From Bacteroidales bacterium (GTDB taxonomy: Bacteria; Bacteroidota; Bacteroidia; Bacteroidales; WCHB1-69): a stretch of 64,000 nt of DNA. Under the pieces are notes generated by a model, which made no database searches, was not told the origin of the DNA, and saw only the letters and a program-made list of their open reading frames with translations. The stretch spans positions 124,001 to 188,000 of the forward strand of contig JAFSOZ010000003.1 of the NCBI GenBank assembly GCA_017443175.1. Direction: 5' to 3'. Shown here one piece after another: positions 1 through 8,853 of this stretch; within the stretch, counting starts at the first letter, position 1; the number at the start of each line of letters is the position of its first letter. The position numbers were made by a program, and so were the translations under genes.

Positions 1-11
1 AGAAACAATAA

Positions 12-30
12 TTTGCATTATTAATGCAAA
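12..30. promoter_or_regulatory. 9-1-9 palindrome upstream of mmd operon
   Basis: TTTGCATTA and its exact reverse complement TAATGCAAA are separated by one base. This perfect inverted repeat lies about 80 bases upstream of the likely mmdA promoter. It has the size of an operator for a dimeric regulator, but its position next to the window edge means it could belong to a gene further left. Confidence 0.35.
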
Positions 31-111
31 CACCAACCTGTTAGAATATTCCTTTTCACTACTATCTCTACAAAAAGATTCCTCGAAGTAAATTCGCTGG
101 AATTTTTTTTG

Positions 112-119
112 TACTTTCG
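112..119 (+). promoter_or_regulatory. -7 box for mmdA (TACTTTCG)
   Basis: TACTTTCG fits the Bacteroidota housekeeping -7 element (TAnnTTTG, often ending TTCGC). It lies about 68 bases before the mmdA start, so the mRNA would have a leader of about 60 bases. Confidence 0.55.
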
Positions 120-186
120 CGCTTTGTTATTATTTACTGATATATATATATTCTTTAAAATATAAATAATTAAATACCAATATCTT

Positions 187-1746
187 ATGACAATGCAAGA
201 TAAAATCAACGAGTTGCTTGCCCTGCGCGAGAAAGCTCGTTTAGGCGGAGGTCAGGATAGAATCGAGAAGCAGCATGCCAAAGGCAAGTATTCTGCACGC
301 GAGCGTATCCTGATGTTCCTCGACGAAGGTAGCTTCGAAGAATTCGACATGTTTGTGCAACACCGCTGCCAGAACTTCGGCCTGGAGAAGGAAAAATACC
401 TCTCCGACGGCGTGGTTACTGGCTACGGTACCGTAAACGGCCGTCTGGTCTATGTTTTCTCCCAAGATTTCACCGTGTTCGGCGGTTCCCTGTCCGAAAC
501 ATTCGCCCTGAAAATCTGTAAGGTGATGGACCAGGCCATGAAGGTCGGTGCTCCGGTGGTCGGTTTCAACGATTCCGGCGGTGCCCGTATCCAAGAGGGT
601 GTGAACAGTCTGGCCGGCTATGCCGAGATTTTCCAGCGCAACATTCTTGCTTCCGGTGTCATCCCGCAAATCTCCGCCATCTTCGGCCCTTGCGCCGGCG
701 GCGCAGTCTATTCTCCGGCCCTCACTGATTTTATCATGATGACCAAGAACACGAGCTACATGTTTGTGACCGGCCCCAAAGTGGTGAAAACAGTCACCAA
801 CGAGGACGTGACCACCGAAGACCTTGGCGGTGCCATGGTGCACTCCAAGAAATCCGGTGTGGCTTCCTTCGCCGTGGAGAACGAGGAGGAGGGTATCGCC
901 CTGCTTCGTGAACTCATCAGCTATATTCCTTCCAACAACATGGAGGAACCGCCGTATGAGCCCACCCAAGATCCTATCAACCGTCTGGAAGACAGCCTCA
1001 ACTCCATCATCCCCGACAACCCCAACATGCCTTACGACGTGAAGGATGTGATCAACGGCATTGTGGATGACGGCAAGTTTTTGGAAATCCAGCCGCTCTA
1101 TGCGCCCAACATTGTCATCGGTTTTGCCCGTTTCAACGGTATGTCTGTCGGTATCGTGGCCAACCAGCCCAAGTATCTGGCCGGCGTACTCGACATCAAC
1201 GCTTCCCGCAAGGGTGCGCGCTTTGTGCGCTTCTGCGACGCCTTCAACATCCCCATCGTGACGCTGGTGGATGTGCCCGGCTTCCTGCCTGGCACGGGCC
1301 AAGAGTACGGCGGCATCATCCTGCACGGTGCCAAGTTGCTCTACGCATACGGCGAGTGCACGGTGCCCAAGGTTACCGTCACCCTGCGCAAGAACTACGG
1401 CGGCGCTTACTGCGTGATGAGTTCCAAGCATCTGCGTGGCGACATCAACTACGCATGGCCTACGGCAGAAATCGCCGTCATGGGTGGCAGCGGTGCAGCT
1501 GAAATCCTCTACGGTTCCCAGATGAAGAAAATCGAGAATCCTGAAGAGAAGGCTGCTTTCCTCAACGAGAAAGTGGAAGATTACCGCAACAAGTTCTCCA
1601 ACCCGTATGTGGCCGCCCAGTACGGCTACATGGATGATGTGATTGAGCCGCGCAACACCCGCTTCCGCGTGATCCGCGCCCTCGAATCCCTCAAGAACAA
1701 ACGCCTGGAGAACCCGGCCAAAAAACACGACAACCTGCCATTGTAA
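187..1746 (+). CDS. mmdA: Methylmalonyl-CoA decarboxylase/acyl-CoA carboxylase, carboxyltransferase subunit
   Basis: This 519-residue protein is the carboxyltransferase subunit that moves a carboxyl group between an acyl-CoA (methylmalonyl/propionyl-CoA in this family) and biotin on the carrier protein. The crotonase-like N and C halves are complete. The oxyanion-forming glycine-rich stretches GGARIQEG (about residues 131-138) and [11 protein letters not shown] (about 167-177) are visible, as is [16 protein letters not shown] in the C half. Length is normal for the family. The ATG follows an AT-rich leader and a clear promoter. Three downstream genes on the same strand (OadG-like subunit, biotin carrier, membrane beta subunit) show that it belongs to a sodium-translocating decarboxylase, which in Bacteroidales makes propionate in the succinate pathway. 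The direction in vivo is inferred. Confidence 0.93.
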   Translation: MTMQDKINELLALREKARLGGGQDRIEKQHAKGKYSARERILMFLDEGSFEEFDMFVQHRCQNFGLEKEKYLSDGVVTGYGTVNGRLVYVFSQDFTVFGGSLSETFALKICKVMDQAMKVGAPVVGFNDSGGARIQEGVNSLAGYAEIFQRNILASGVIPQISAIFGPCAGGAVYSPALTDFIMMTKNTSYMFVTGPKVVKTVTNEDVTTEDLGGAMVHSKKSGVASFAVENEEEGIALLRELISYIPSNNMEEPPYEPTQDPINRLEDSLNSIIPDNPNMPYDVKDVINGIVDDGKFLEIQPLYAPNIVIGFARFNGMSVGIVANQPKYLAGVLDINASRKGARFVRFCDAFNIPIVTLVDVPGFLPGTGQEYGGIILHGAKLLYAYGECTVPKVTVTLRKNYGGAYCVMSSKHLRGDINYAWPTAEIAVMGGSGAAEILYGSQMKKIENPEEKAAFLNEKVEDYRNKFSNPYVAAQYGYMDDVIEPRNTRFRVIRALESLKNKRLENPAKKHDNLPL

Positions 1747-1754
1747 TAATATTT

Positions 1755-1785
1755 CGTAAGGGCGAATAATAATTCGCCCCAACAC
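1755..1785 (+). repeat. Palindromic repeat family B, copy 1
   Basis: GTAAGGGCGAAT is followed by a four-base loop and ATTCGCCC, then CAACA. The hairpin is a perfect 8-4-8 and sits in the short gap between mmdA and the next operon gene. The same element is found in reverse at 9811-9838, and a diverged form at 11587-11610. Confidence 0.75.
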
Positions 1786-1793
1786 TAAATAGA

Positions 1794-2765
1794 ATGAAAT
1801 TTATGAAATCATGTACTAAATATCTGGTCTTGTTGGCCGCACTGCTCATCACCGCCTCCACATTCGGACAATCGGTGCGCGACTTGCGCTTCAACGAGAT
1901 TCTGATCAACAATAAAGACAATTTTGACGATGAATATGGTCGTCATGTGCCTTGGGTTGAGATTTTCAATACGGCCTACAACTCGGTCAACCTCGCCGGC
2001 TGCTATCTGACGGACGACACGACCGGTTTCGCCGCAGGAAAGAAGAAAGGTGGCGTGGAGCCCAAACATTGGTATCGCATTCCGAAAACGGATATCAAAA
2101 CCAACATGGCCCAGCGGACTTACATCGTGTTCTATCTGGACGCGCAGCCGCTGTATGGCACATTCCACGTGAATTTCGACCCTCGTACTTCCAAAACCAA
2201 CTATATCGCCCTTATCTCTGCCGACGGTAAGGATCTGATAGACTTGATGTATTACCCGAAAGAAGATCTTTTGGACACAACGCTCTCCTACGGATTGATG
2301 GAGGATGGAATTACCGGCAATGCAGGATTCCTCGACCAGTTCACCCCGGGTTCTTCCAACGAAACACAGGCCAAGGTCTCCAAACAAGAGCGCCTGAAAC
2401 GCGACGACCCGTACGGTATTGGTTTGGCCATCATCTCCATGTCAGTGGTGTTCACGGCATTGATTCTCATCTTTGTGATGCTGAAACTGTTCGGCTGGAG
2501 TTCCAAGAAACTGGCGCAGAAGAATGCCAAGAAGACGGAAACTCCCGTTGTAGCCAACGTGGCCAATGTGGATGGCGAGAAACAAGAGGATGAGCAGCTT
2601 ACTGGTGAAGAGGCAGCCGCCATTGCCACGGCCCTGCATCTGCACTTCAACAGCATGCACGATGAGGAGAGTGAGGTAATTACCATCAACATGCCATCCA
2701 AGCATTATTCCCCGTGGGCTCAGAAGGAACTCACCATGAAGAGACCCCCGGTAATTAGAAAATAA
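1794..2765 (+). CDS. OadG-like decarboxylase subunit with N-terminal lamin-tail domain
   Basis: This 323-residue protein occupies the gamma-subunit (OadG) position of the decarboxylase operon. A signal peptide covers roughly residues 1-25. Residues about 28-165 look like a lamin-tail (LTD) beta-sandwich, with NEILINN at 34-40 and PWVEIFNT at 53-60. A single membrane span lies at about 208-233, followed by a charged cytoplasmic tail. Only the span and tail resemble the small OadG subunits that anchor the complex in the membrane. In this orientation the LTD domain would face the periplasm. Classical OadG proteins are about 80-120 residues, so the protein is a fusion. The function of the LTD part is unknown. 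Confidence 0.75.
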   Translation: MKFMKSCTKYLVLLAALLITASTFGQSVRDLRFNEILINNKDNFDDEYGRHVPWVEIFNTAYNSVNLAGCYLTDDTTGFAAGKKKGGVEPKHWYRIPKTDIKTNMAQRTYIVFYLDAQPLYGTFHVNFDPRTSKTNYIALISADGKDLIDLMYYPKEDLLDTTLSYGLMEDGITGNAGFLDQFTPGSSNETQAKVSKQERLKRDDPYGIGLAIISMSVVFTALILIFVMLKLFGWSSKKLAQKNAKKTETPVVANVANVDGEKQEDEQLTGEEAAAIATALHLHFNSMHDEESEVITINMPSKHYSPWAQKELTMKRPPVIRK

Positions 2766-2783
2766 TTTAAAAGAATTTGAAGT

Positions 2784-3236
2784 ATGAAGAATTATAAATT
2801 TACGATCAACGGTAATAAATATTCCGTAGAAGTTGGTGATATAGAAAACAATGCCGTCAATGTTGAGGTTAACGGCACGCCCTACACGGTGGAGCTTGAA
2901 ACTGAGGTTAAGGCACCCGCAAAGGTGAAGCCTGTTGTGATGGTGAATACGAGTGCTCCGAAATCCGCACCTGCCGCTGCACCCACCACTGTCAAGAGTG
3001 CACCTGCCGCAGCCACGGCATCCGGTGCCACGCTCAAGTCACCACTGCCCGGCACCATCCTGGATGTCTTCTGCAAAGAGGGCGACACTGTGAAGGCCGG
3101 CCAACGCCTCTTCCTCCTCGAAGCCATGAAGATGGAGAATAACATCGATGCTGAGAAGGATGGCGTTATCAAGGAAGTGAGAGTGCACCGCAGCGACTCC
3201 GTCATGGAGGGCGATGTGCTCGTGGTTTTTGAATAA
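2784..3236 (+). CDS. mmdC: Biotin carboxyl carrier protein of the Na+-pumping decarboxylase
   Basis: The 150-residue protein ends in a biotinyl domain (about residues 82-150) with the biotinylation motif EAMKMEN; the modified lysine is about residue 116. A linker rich in Ala, Pro and Ser (about 50-80) joins it to an N-terminal beta-rich region of the kind seen in decarboxylase gamma subunits. The carrier shuttles carboxyl-biotin from the MmdA active site to the membrane beta subunit. It lies 18 bases after the OadG-like gene and 44 bases before the beta subunit gene. Confidence 0.92.
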   Translation: MKNYKFTINGNKYSVEVGDIENNAVNVEVNGTPYTVELETEVKAPAKVKPVVMVNTSAPKSAPAAAPTTVKSAPAAATASGATLKSPLPGTILDVFCKEGDTVKAGQRLFLLEAMKMENNIDAEKDGVIKEVRVHRSDSVMEGDVLVVFE

Positions 3237-3280
3237 TCCAACGGTTAATTAATAAGTAACACAACTAAATTATTTGAAAA

Positions 3281-4426
3281 ATGTTTGATTTTTTTAAAGA
3301 AGGTCTCATCCAGTTCTTCGGCTATTCCGGTTTCGGAAACTGCACGTGGGGCCATATCATCATGATTTGTGTCGGCTTGTTCTTTATCGCGCTGGGTGTG
3401 ATCAAAGAATTTGAGCCGATGCTGCTCGTGCCCATCGGATTCGGTATGATTGTCGGTAACATCCCGTTCACCGACGGTCTGCAGATCGGTGTGTACGAGA
3501 ACGGCGCCGTGCTGAATTACCTCTATTTCGGCGTCATCAAGGGCTTCTATCCGCCATTGATCTTCCTCGGTATCGGAGCCATGACGGATTTCTCGGCCCT
3601 GATATCGAATCCCAAATTGATTTTGGTGGGTGCGGCTGCGCAGTTCGGCATTTTCGCCGCCTACGCTACCGCATTGTTGCTGGGCTTCACGCCCATGGAA
3701 GCCGGTGCTATCGGCATCATCGGTGGTGCCGACGGTCCTACCGCCATCTTCCTGTCCTCCAAACTGGCTCCGAGTTTGATGGGTGCCATCGCTGTGTCAG
3801 CCTACTCCTACATGGCCTTGGTGCCGGTGATCCAACCGCCCATTATGCGCCTGTTCACCAACGAGAAAGAGCGCCTCATCCGCATGCGTCCGCCGAGAGC
3901 CGTCTCACACCGCGAGAAAGTGCTCTTCCCGCTGTTCTGTATCCTGCTGACCGCGTTCCTCGTGCCGTCCGGTATCCCGTTGTTGGGTATGCTCTTCTTC
4001 GGCAACCTGTTGAAAGAGTGCGGTGTGACCAAACGTTTGGCCAATACAGCTTCCGGTCCGCTGATCGACATCGTGACCATCCTCATCGGTCTCACTGTGG
4101 GTTGCTCCACGCAGGCCACGAACTTCCTCACGCCGAAGTCCATCCTGATTTTCGTGCTTGGTGCCTTCTCCTTTGTAGTGGCAACCGCTACGGGCGTGCT
4201 CTTCGTGAAGTTCCTGAACCTCTTCCTGAAGGAGGGCAACAAGATCAACCCGCTTATCGGCAACGCTGGTGTCTCCGCTGTGCCTGATGCCGCCCGCGTA
4301 TCCTACGTGGAAGGTATGAAGTACGACAAGACCAACTACCTGCTGATGCACGCCATGGGTCCCAACGTGGCCGGTGTGATCGGTAGCGCCGTGGCCGCAG
4401 GTATCCTGCTGAGCTTCCTGTACTAA
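3281..4426 (+). CDS. mmdB: Sodium-translocating decarboxylase beta subunit
   Basis: This 381-residue, very hydrophobic protein is the integral-membrane subunit that decarboxylates carboxybiotin and pumps sodium out. The family signature GIIGGADGPTAIF occurs at about residues 145-157, and another conserved stretch near the C terminus reads GNAGVSAVPDAARV. Length is typical of OadB/MmdB/GcdB. It is the last gene of the operon and is followed by a strong rho-independent terminator. Confidence 0.93.
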   Translation: MFDFFKEGLIQFFGYSGFGNCTWGHIIMICVGLFFIALGVIKEFEPMLLVPIGFGMIVGNIPFTDGLQIGVYENGAVLNYLYFGVIKGFYPPLIFLGIGAMTDFSALISNPKLILVGAAAQFGIFAAYATALLLGFTPMEAGAIGIIGGADGPTAIFLSSKLAPSLMGAIAVSAYSYMALVPVIQPPIMRLFTNEKERLIRMRPPRAVSHREKVLFPLFCILLTAFLVPSGIPLLGMLFFGNLLKECGVTKRLANTASGPLIDIVTILIGLTVGCSTQATNFLTPKSILIFVLGAFSFVVATATGVLFVKFLNLFLKEGNKINPLIGNAGVSAVPDAARVSYVEGMKYDKTNYLLMHAMGPNVAGVIGSAVAAGILLSFLY

Positions 4427-4451
4427 GGTCAGATTACATATAATATATTAA

Positions 4452-4494
4452 GAGGTCGACTAAAAAGTGATTTTACGTCGGCCTCTTTTTTTTT
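4452..4494 (+). terminator. Rho-independent terminator of the mmd operon
   Basis: GAGGTCGAC (4452-4460) pairs with GTCGGCCTC (4477-4485) with one wobble pair, and a run of T bases follows directly. Confidence 0.85.
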
Positions 4495-4542
4495 GGGGGG
4501 GTAAATACACATCAGCCCATTATTACATTGCTGTCTATAAAC

Positions 4543-4580
4543 AAAAAAGAGAGGATGACCGTTAGATAGTCACCCTCTCT
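4543..4580 (-). terminator. Terminator of the DUF4328 gene
   Basis: AGAGAGGATGAC (4548-4559) and GTCACCCTCTCT (4569-4580) form a stem. Read on the minus strand it is followed by six T bases, as expected just after the stop codon of the minus-strand gene. Confidence 0.75.
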
Positions 4581-4606
4581 TGTTATGAATGAACAAATTC
4601 AAACTA

Positions 4607-5566
4607 CTAGAATTTATCGGCGTTATCTACCAACAATTTATTCTTCTTATTGTAGGTGAGAAGCAGATAAACTTCCTCGGCCAGACAGAGCACGAGCACT
4701 ACGATGGCTACAACAACCATATTACCATGGTTAGCCTTATAGAACAGCGGTCCTTCGGAGAAGAAAGTCTTGAAAAGCACGAAGTTCATCAACCAAACGC
4801 TGCACAAAGTCAGAATCCACCAAATACCCATGTGAATACCGCTATTGTCCACAAACGTGTCTTTCTTATCTTCAGGAATCGTCACGATGCCTTTGTCTTC
4901 CAGCACATAATCTGTTTCGTCCCATATTTCCTTGAAGAAGTTGAGCGGTTTCAACAGGTGATAAACTGGAATGAGCCAAGAGACGTATGACATCCAGGCG
5001 GGCATGCCGTCCTTCATCCAATGGGCGATAGCATGAAGATTCTTGGAGTTTTTGTAGTTCCAGGTAGCAAACATGAGAATCTTACACAGGAAAACAATCA
5101 AGGTAATCACGGCTATCATGATGAAAGCGGATTTTGCTTTGTCATTATCTTCATTCATTTGATCCCATTCTGCTTTCAGAGGAGTGTATTCAGCCTCGTT
5201 TTGCGCTACTAGCTCCAAATGGCTGTCCATCGTTTTCTTCTTTTCAGAAAGAGTGTTCTTAGTTACAGAGATGCTCTCTTCCAAAGTTTTTTTGGCATCT
5301 TTCTTGGCAGTCGGAAGCTTCTGTTGCAGGGTATCAAGTTTGTATTGATAATAGGCCACCTCGGCACTGTCCTGTTTCAGGGGGTGCTGGGCCATCACAT
5401 AGTTTTCGTAGGCCTTCTCATAGCCGGCTCTGGCTTCAACGACCTTGACATTGGTCTTGTCAAATTTCAGCAGGAAGAGCATGGAAACCACGAATAATAC
5501 CAGTAGTAATAGGTTGAGCAGAAGCGTCAACTTGCTCCACAAGGAATTGTTGGTAATGTTTTTCAT
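4607..5566 (-). CDS. DUF4328-like membrane protein with N-terminal coiled coil
   Basis: The 319-residue protein has a membrane span at about residues 10-30, a long charged and probably coiled-coil periplasmic segment (about 35-140), a second span (about 145-165), then a C-terminal region with two more spans. The segment with PAWMSYVSWLIPVYHLLKP resembles the core of DUF4328, a small membrane domain of unknown role. It is a single-gene unit with its own terminator. The coiled coil suggests contact with another envelope protein, but the sequence gives no substrate or partner. Confidence 0.6.
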   Translation of the reverse strand: MKNITNNSLWSKLTLLLNLLLLVLFVVSMLFLLKFDKTNVKVVEARAGYEKAYENYVMAQHPLKQDSAEVAYYQYKLDTLQQKLPTAKKDAKKTLEESISVTKNTLSEKKKTMDSHLELVAQNEAEYTPLKAEWDQMNEDNDKAKSAFIMIAVITLIVFLCKILMFATWNYKNSKNLHAIAHWMKDGMPAWMSYVSWLIPVYHLLKPLNFFKEIWDETDYVLEDKGIVTIPEDKKDTFVDNSGIHMGIWWILTLCSVWLMNFVLFKTFFSEGPLFYKANHGNMVVVAIVVLVLCLAEEVYLLLTYNKKNKLLVDNADKF

Positions 5567-5715
5567 CTTACAATATTATTTTATGTTACTAATTATCAAT
5601 ACAATAATAACCCAAATGTAAATTTGGAAGCAGACGCAAAAGTAAAAAAAATATTTGGTAATTAGAAGATAATGGCAAAAAAAAATAAATACTTCCCAAG
5701 TAATCAAAAAAAATG

Positions 5716-5723
5716 TATTTTTG
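5716..5723 (+). promoter_or_regulatory. -7 box for tRNA-Pro (TATTTTTG)
   Basis: TATTTTTG followed by CAGC is a good match to the Bacteroidota TAnnTTTG element. It is placed 16 bases before the mature 5' end of the tRNA. Confidence 0.65.
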
Positions 5724-5738
5724 CAGCCTCAAAAACGG

Positions 5739-5814
5739 CGGGGTGTAGCGCAGTTGGTAGCGCGCTACGTTCGGGACGTAGAGGCCGGAAGTTCGAGTCT
5801 TCTCACCCCGACCA
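5739..5814 (+). tRNA. tRNA-Pro (anticodon CGG), CCA encoded
   Basis: The acceptor arms CGGGGTG (5739-5745) and CACCCCG (5804-5810) pair fully. The D loop contains AGTTGGTAG, the anticodon stem is CTACG/CGTAG with loop TTCGGGA (anticodon CGG at 5772-5774), and the T arm contains GTTCGAGTC. The discriminator A and a genomically encoded CCA end the gene. It has its own promoter and terminator. Confidence 0.95.
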
Positions 5815-5823
5815 AGCAAAAAA

Positions 5824-5850
5824 GGCAATCCTATGGGGTTGCTTTTTTTT
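5824..5850 (+). terminator. Terminator after tRNA-Pro
   Basis: GCAATCC pairs with GGGTTGC (one wobble pair) around a short loop, followed by eight T bases. Confidence 0.7.
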
Positions 5851-5860
5851 TATGGCAATA

Positions 5861-5903
5861 ATTGAGATTCCGCCGTTCGCAATGTTCACGGCGGAATGGT
5901 GCG
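5861..5903 (-). repeat. Palindromic repeat family A, copy 1
   Basis: On the minus strand GCACCATTCCGCC is followed by a short loop and GGCGGAAT. The element lies between the tRNA-Pro terminator and the 3' end of the minus-strand phosphorylase gene. The leading 13 bases match copies 2, 3 and 5 closely. Confidence 0.65.
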
Positions 5904-5939
5904 TGCTCCAAAAGAATTCTTGGGAAAAAATGGTAGAGG

Positions 5940-6800
5940 TTATAATCGGTCAAGCACCGTTTTACACAACTCATGCATCAGACCGTGGTAATCATCCAGG
6001 AACTTTCCAGTGACGCGGTTGGCGATAATCAGACAGACCGTCAGTGGATTATGGCCGAGCACATTGCCGAGGCCGTAGATGGCGGAGCATTCCATTTCCA
6101 TATTGGTCACCTGCAATCCGTTATGATGGAAAGCCTCAATTCTGCGGTTCAACTCCGGATACATGAGCGGGGCGCGCACCTGACGGCCCTGCGGGCCGAA
6201 GAAGCCGGGCGCACTGATGGTGACACCCTGTTTCATGTCAAAGGCGATGCGCCGGAGCAGGTCGGGGCTTGCAGGCGTGCAGTACGGGTGTGGCAAACGC
6301 GCGTCCCAGCCGGTCTGCCGTATGAAATCATCCACCAGTTCCTTCTCGTTGAAATCCCCATAGTTATAGAATTGGAGCACCCCATCAATACCGAATCCGT
6401 GAGAGGAGGCAACGAAAGAACCGCATTTAACGTCAGGATTCAACGCCCCGGAAGTGCCGATGCGCACCAAGTTGAGCGTACGATGACCTGGGTTGACCTC
6501 ACGAGTGGTCAAATCAATGTTGGCCACCGCATCCAACTCGTTCAACACTATGTCAATATTGTCCGTGCCCATACCCGTGGAAATCACAGACACCCGCTTC
6601 CCCTTGTACGTTCCCGTGTGCGTAATCAGCTCTCGGTTCTGCTTTTTCACGTCAATCGTGTCGAGCATCACCGAAAGCATGGGCACGCGCCCAGGGTCCC
6701 CGACCAGAATCACATTATCGGCAAGTTCGTCAGGATGCAAGTTGAGGTGATATATGGCACCGTCTTTCTGTAGCGGAAGTTCTGAAGCTGGAATTCTCAT
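5940..6800 (-). CDS. Uridine phosphorylase-like nucleoside phosphorylase
   Basis: The 286-residue enzyme belongs to the PNP/UDP phosphorylase family, which splits nucleosides with phosphate in the cytoplasm. Visible features are the phosphate-binding VGDPGRVP near the N terminus, STGMGTDNI (about 75-83), the sugar-phosphate site RIGTSGAL and the NMEMECSAIYG stretch that contacts the ribose. I take the ATG at 6800; an in-frame extension to 6836 would overlap the promoter (CAAATATA on the plus strand, 6834-6841). Substrate preference (uridine or thymidine) is inferred only from the closest motif pattern. Confidence 0.85.
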   Translation of the reverse strand: MRIPASELPLQKDGAIYHLNLHPDELADNVILVGDPGRVPMLSVMLDTIDVKKQNRELITHTGTYKGKRVSVISTGMGTDNIDIVLNELDAVANIDLTTREVNPGHRTLNLVRIGTSGALNPDVKCGSFVASSHGFGIDGVLQFYNYGDFNEKELVDDFIRQTGWDARLPHPYCTPASPDLLRRIAFDMKQGVTISAPGFFGPQGRQVRAPLMYPELNRRIEAFHHNGLQVTNMEMECSAIYGLGNVLGHNPLTVCLIIANRVTGKFLDDYHGLMHELCKTVLDRL

Positions 6801-6833
6801 AACAATAATATTTACATTCTTACAAATTGAGCG

Positions 6834-6841
6834 CAAATATA
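6834..6841 (-). promoter_or_regulatory. -7 box for the nucleoside phosphorylase
   Basis: Read on the minus strand this is TATATTTG, 33 bases before the chosen ATG. It supports the shorter protein start. Confidence 0.6.
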
Positions 6842-6888
6842 CAAAATATACTTTGAATTTTGGATTTTGAACTTTGAATATGATTTTG

Positions 6889-6896
6889 TATCTTTG
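6889..6896 (+). promoter_or_regulatory. -7 box for ricT-gldH
   Basis: TATCTTTG followed by CAGC is a canonical Bacteroidota -7 element. It lies 21 bases before the ricT ATG and is divergent from the phosphorylase promoter. Confidence 0.7.
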
Positions 6897-6917
6897 CAGC
6901 CTTAATTTTACATATAG

Positions 6918-8366
6918 ATGGAAAATAATTCAGGAGAGAATAAACATAACAACCACAGACATAAACGTCACAACAGACCCCGTAATAATCAAAAGGAAAG
7001 AAATCAAAATCGCCAGCTCAACGAAGAGCAGGAGAACATCACCGAAACACAGGCACAGGATATTCCCACGAATGACCAGCTGCAAAGCCAGACCGAAGGC
7101 AACGCAATGTTAGAGGATGACGACCCTGATGATATTGGCAACATTTCCGACATTGAGCCAAAAAAGGTGGTGAAGCATGTCACGGAAGATGACAAAGACC
7201 ACACACAGGCTGAGGATTGGGAAAAGTATCTGGACATAGACATCCGGACGGGGCTATCCCCCGAATCCGCCAAAATCGCGGAGAACATATTCCTGACCCG
7301 CGGGTTGAGTGACACACCGGAGCCAGAGCGCACGCACTGCAGACAGTATCAATACAATGCCTGCAAGTTGCCCACGTACGACTGGATCTCCAAATTGGAC
7401 ATTTCTCTGGATTACACGGAATTTCCCATTGCGGAGGTCCGTTTCAAGAACAGCCATAAGGACTTCTACCTGCTGCCGCAGGAAGGTGTTTTCAAGGTGG
7501 GCGACATCGTGGCGGTGGAGTCCAACCCCGGACATGACATCGGCATCATCTCCATGTTAGGTCTGCAAGTAAAACGCCAGTTGGAGCACAAGCGCATTGC
7601 GCCGGAGAACGTCACCAAGAAACTGTACCGCACGGCCCGATACGCCGACATCGAAGAGTGGATCGCCACAGTTGGATTGGAGCACGAAACCATGCTCAAG
7701 TCACGCTACACGGCCTGGGATTTGAATTTGAAGATGAAGGTGAACGATGTGGAATACCAGGGCGACGGCACCAAGGCTATTTTCTACTATTCCGCCGAGG
7801 AACGCGTGGATTTCCGTGAGCTGATCAAGATTCTTGCGGAGTTGTTCCACATCCGCATTGAGATGCGCCAAATCGGCGTGCGCCAGGAGGCCGCCCGTCT
7901 GGGTGGTCTGGGCTCCTGCGGACGCGAACTCTGCTGCTCGTCGTGGCTCACCAACTTCCAGTCCGTCAGCACCAACACCGCCCGCACGCAGCAACTCTCC
8001 CTCAACCCGCAGAAACTGGCCGGCATGTGCGGCAAACTCAAATGCTGCCTCAACTTCGAGCAGGAAACCTATCAGCAGGAACTGAAGGAGTTCCCCTCCC
8101 CCAGCATACATCTCAAAACCAAGAAGGGCAAGGGTTTCTACAACAAAATCGACATCTTCAAGAAAATTGTCTGGTACTCCTACGCCGACGACCCGTCCAC
8201 CATCTTCGCCCTGCCTTTGGACAAGGTGAAACAAATCATCAAGATGAACGAGAGCGGCAAATACCCCGACACGCTCGAGGAGTTCGCCAGCGTGAACCAG
8301 AAGAAGGTGGACGAGGGCAACAACTACAGCATGGACGAGCTCAAGCACATCGCTGACGAAAAATAG
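6918..8366 (+). CDS. ricT: RicT/YaaT-like PSP1 domain protein
   Basis: The 482-residue protein has a charged, low-complexity N terminus (about 1-110) and a PSP1 C-terminal domain. The conserved cysteine cluster includes GSCGRELCCSSW (about residues 330-341) and GMCGKLKCC (about 372-380), plus a CKL upstream. In Bacillus, RicT works with RicA and RicF in an Fe-S complex acting on RNase Y and on competence and sporulation. In Bacteroidota the role is not established, and the neighbour gldH is the usual one. The last residues are hydrophilic. It is 22 bases from gldH. Confidence 0.85.
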   Translation: MENNSGENKHNNHRHKRHNRPRNNQKERNQNRQLNEEQENITETQAQDIPTNDQLQSQTEGNAMLEDDDPDDIGNISDIEPKKVVKHVTEDDKDHTQAEDWEKYLDIDIRTGLSPESAKIAENIFLTRGLSDTPEPERTHCRQYQYNACKLPTYDWISKLDISLDYTEFPIAEVRFKNSHKDFYLLPQEGVFKVGDIVAVESNPGHDIGIISMLGLQVKRQLEHKRIAPENVTKKLYRTARYADIEEWIATVGLEHETMLKSRYTAWDLNLKMKVNDVEYQGDGTKAIFYYSAEERVDFRELIKILAELFHIRIEMRQIGVRQEAARLGGLGSCGRELCCSSWLTNFQSVSTNTARTQQLSLNPQKLAGMCGKLKCCLNFEQETYQQELKEFPSPSIHLKTKKGKGFYNKIDIFKKIVWYSYADDPSTIFALPLDKVKQIIKMNESGKYPDTLEEFASVNQKKVDEGNNYSMDELKHIADEK

Positions 8367-8388
8367 TAACGTATTAGCACTTGCAACA

Positions 8389-8853
8389 ATGAAAAAGATT
8401 GTCTGGCTGACATTTGCAATCGTTCTGGTTTGCACTTCCTGCAACAAGAATGTCTTTTACAGCGACATACAGAACCTGCCCGACGAGAAGTGGGACATCA
8501 AGAAGCCGCTGACATTCACGGTCGATATCACCGACTCGATGCAGTATTTCGACATGTACATGCATGTGCGCAACACCACCGATTTCCAGACACAGAACTT
8601 CTATGTGTTCATGAACACGAAATACCCCGACGGGCACAGCGAGCAGGACACTTTAGGGTTCATTTTGTGCGACAAGTTCGGCAAATGGACCGGCAAGGGC
8701 CAGGGGCGCATCAAGGACAACAAGTTCCTATTCCAGCCCAATGTGCGGTTCCCCTTCAACGGCACTTACACCTTCACCATCACGCAGGGCATGCGCGAGG
8801 ATGTAGTGACCGGCATCAGCGATTTCGGCATCACCTTGGAGAAACACCAATAA
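8389..8853 (+). CDS. gldH: Gliding-motility-type lipoprotein GldH
   Basis: This 154-residue protein has a lipoprotein signal ending in VCTSCNKN, with the lipid-bearing cysteine at about residue 18. The rest is a beta-rich domain typical of GldH, with FYSDIQNLPDEKW soon after the signal. GldH is needed for gliding in Flavobacterium, but it is also found in non-gliding Bacteroidales, so motility should not be concluded. It follows ricT. Its stop codon abuts that of rsgA on the other strand with no gap. Confidence 0.82.
   Translation: MKKIVWLTFAIVLVCTSCNKNVFYSDIQNLPDEKWDIKKPLTFTVDITDSMQYFDMYMHVRNTTDFQTQNFYVFMNTKYPDGHSEQDTLGFILCDKFGKWTGKGQGRIKDNKFLFQPNVRFPFNGTYTFTITQGMREDVVTGISDFGITLEKHQ

Noticed and set aside
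241..1785. Long open frame on the minus strand across mmdA
   Set aside because: It is a shadow of the mmdA coding frame; its His/Val/Gly-rich composition fits no family and the plus-strand product is complete.
8389..8853. Evidence for gliding motility
   Set aside because: GldH occurs in many non-gliding Bacteroidales; no other gld or spr gene is in the window.
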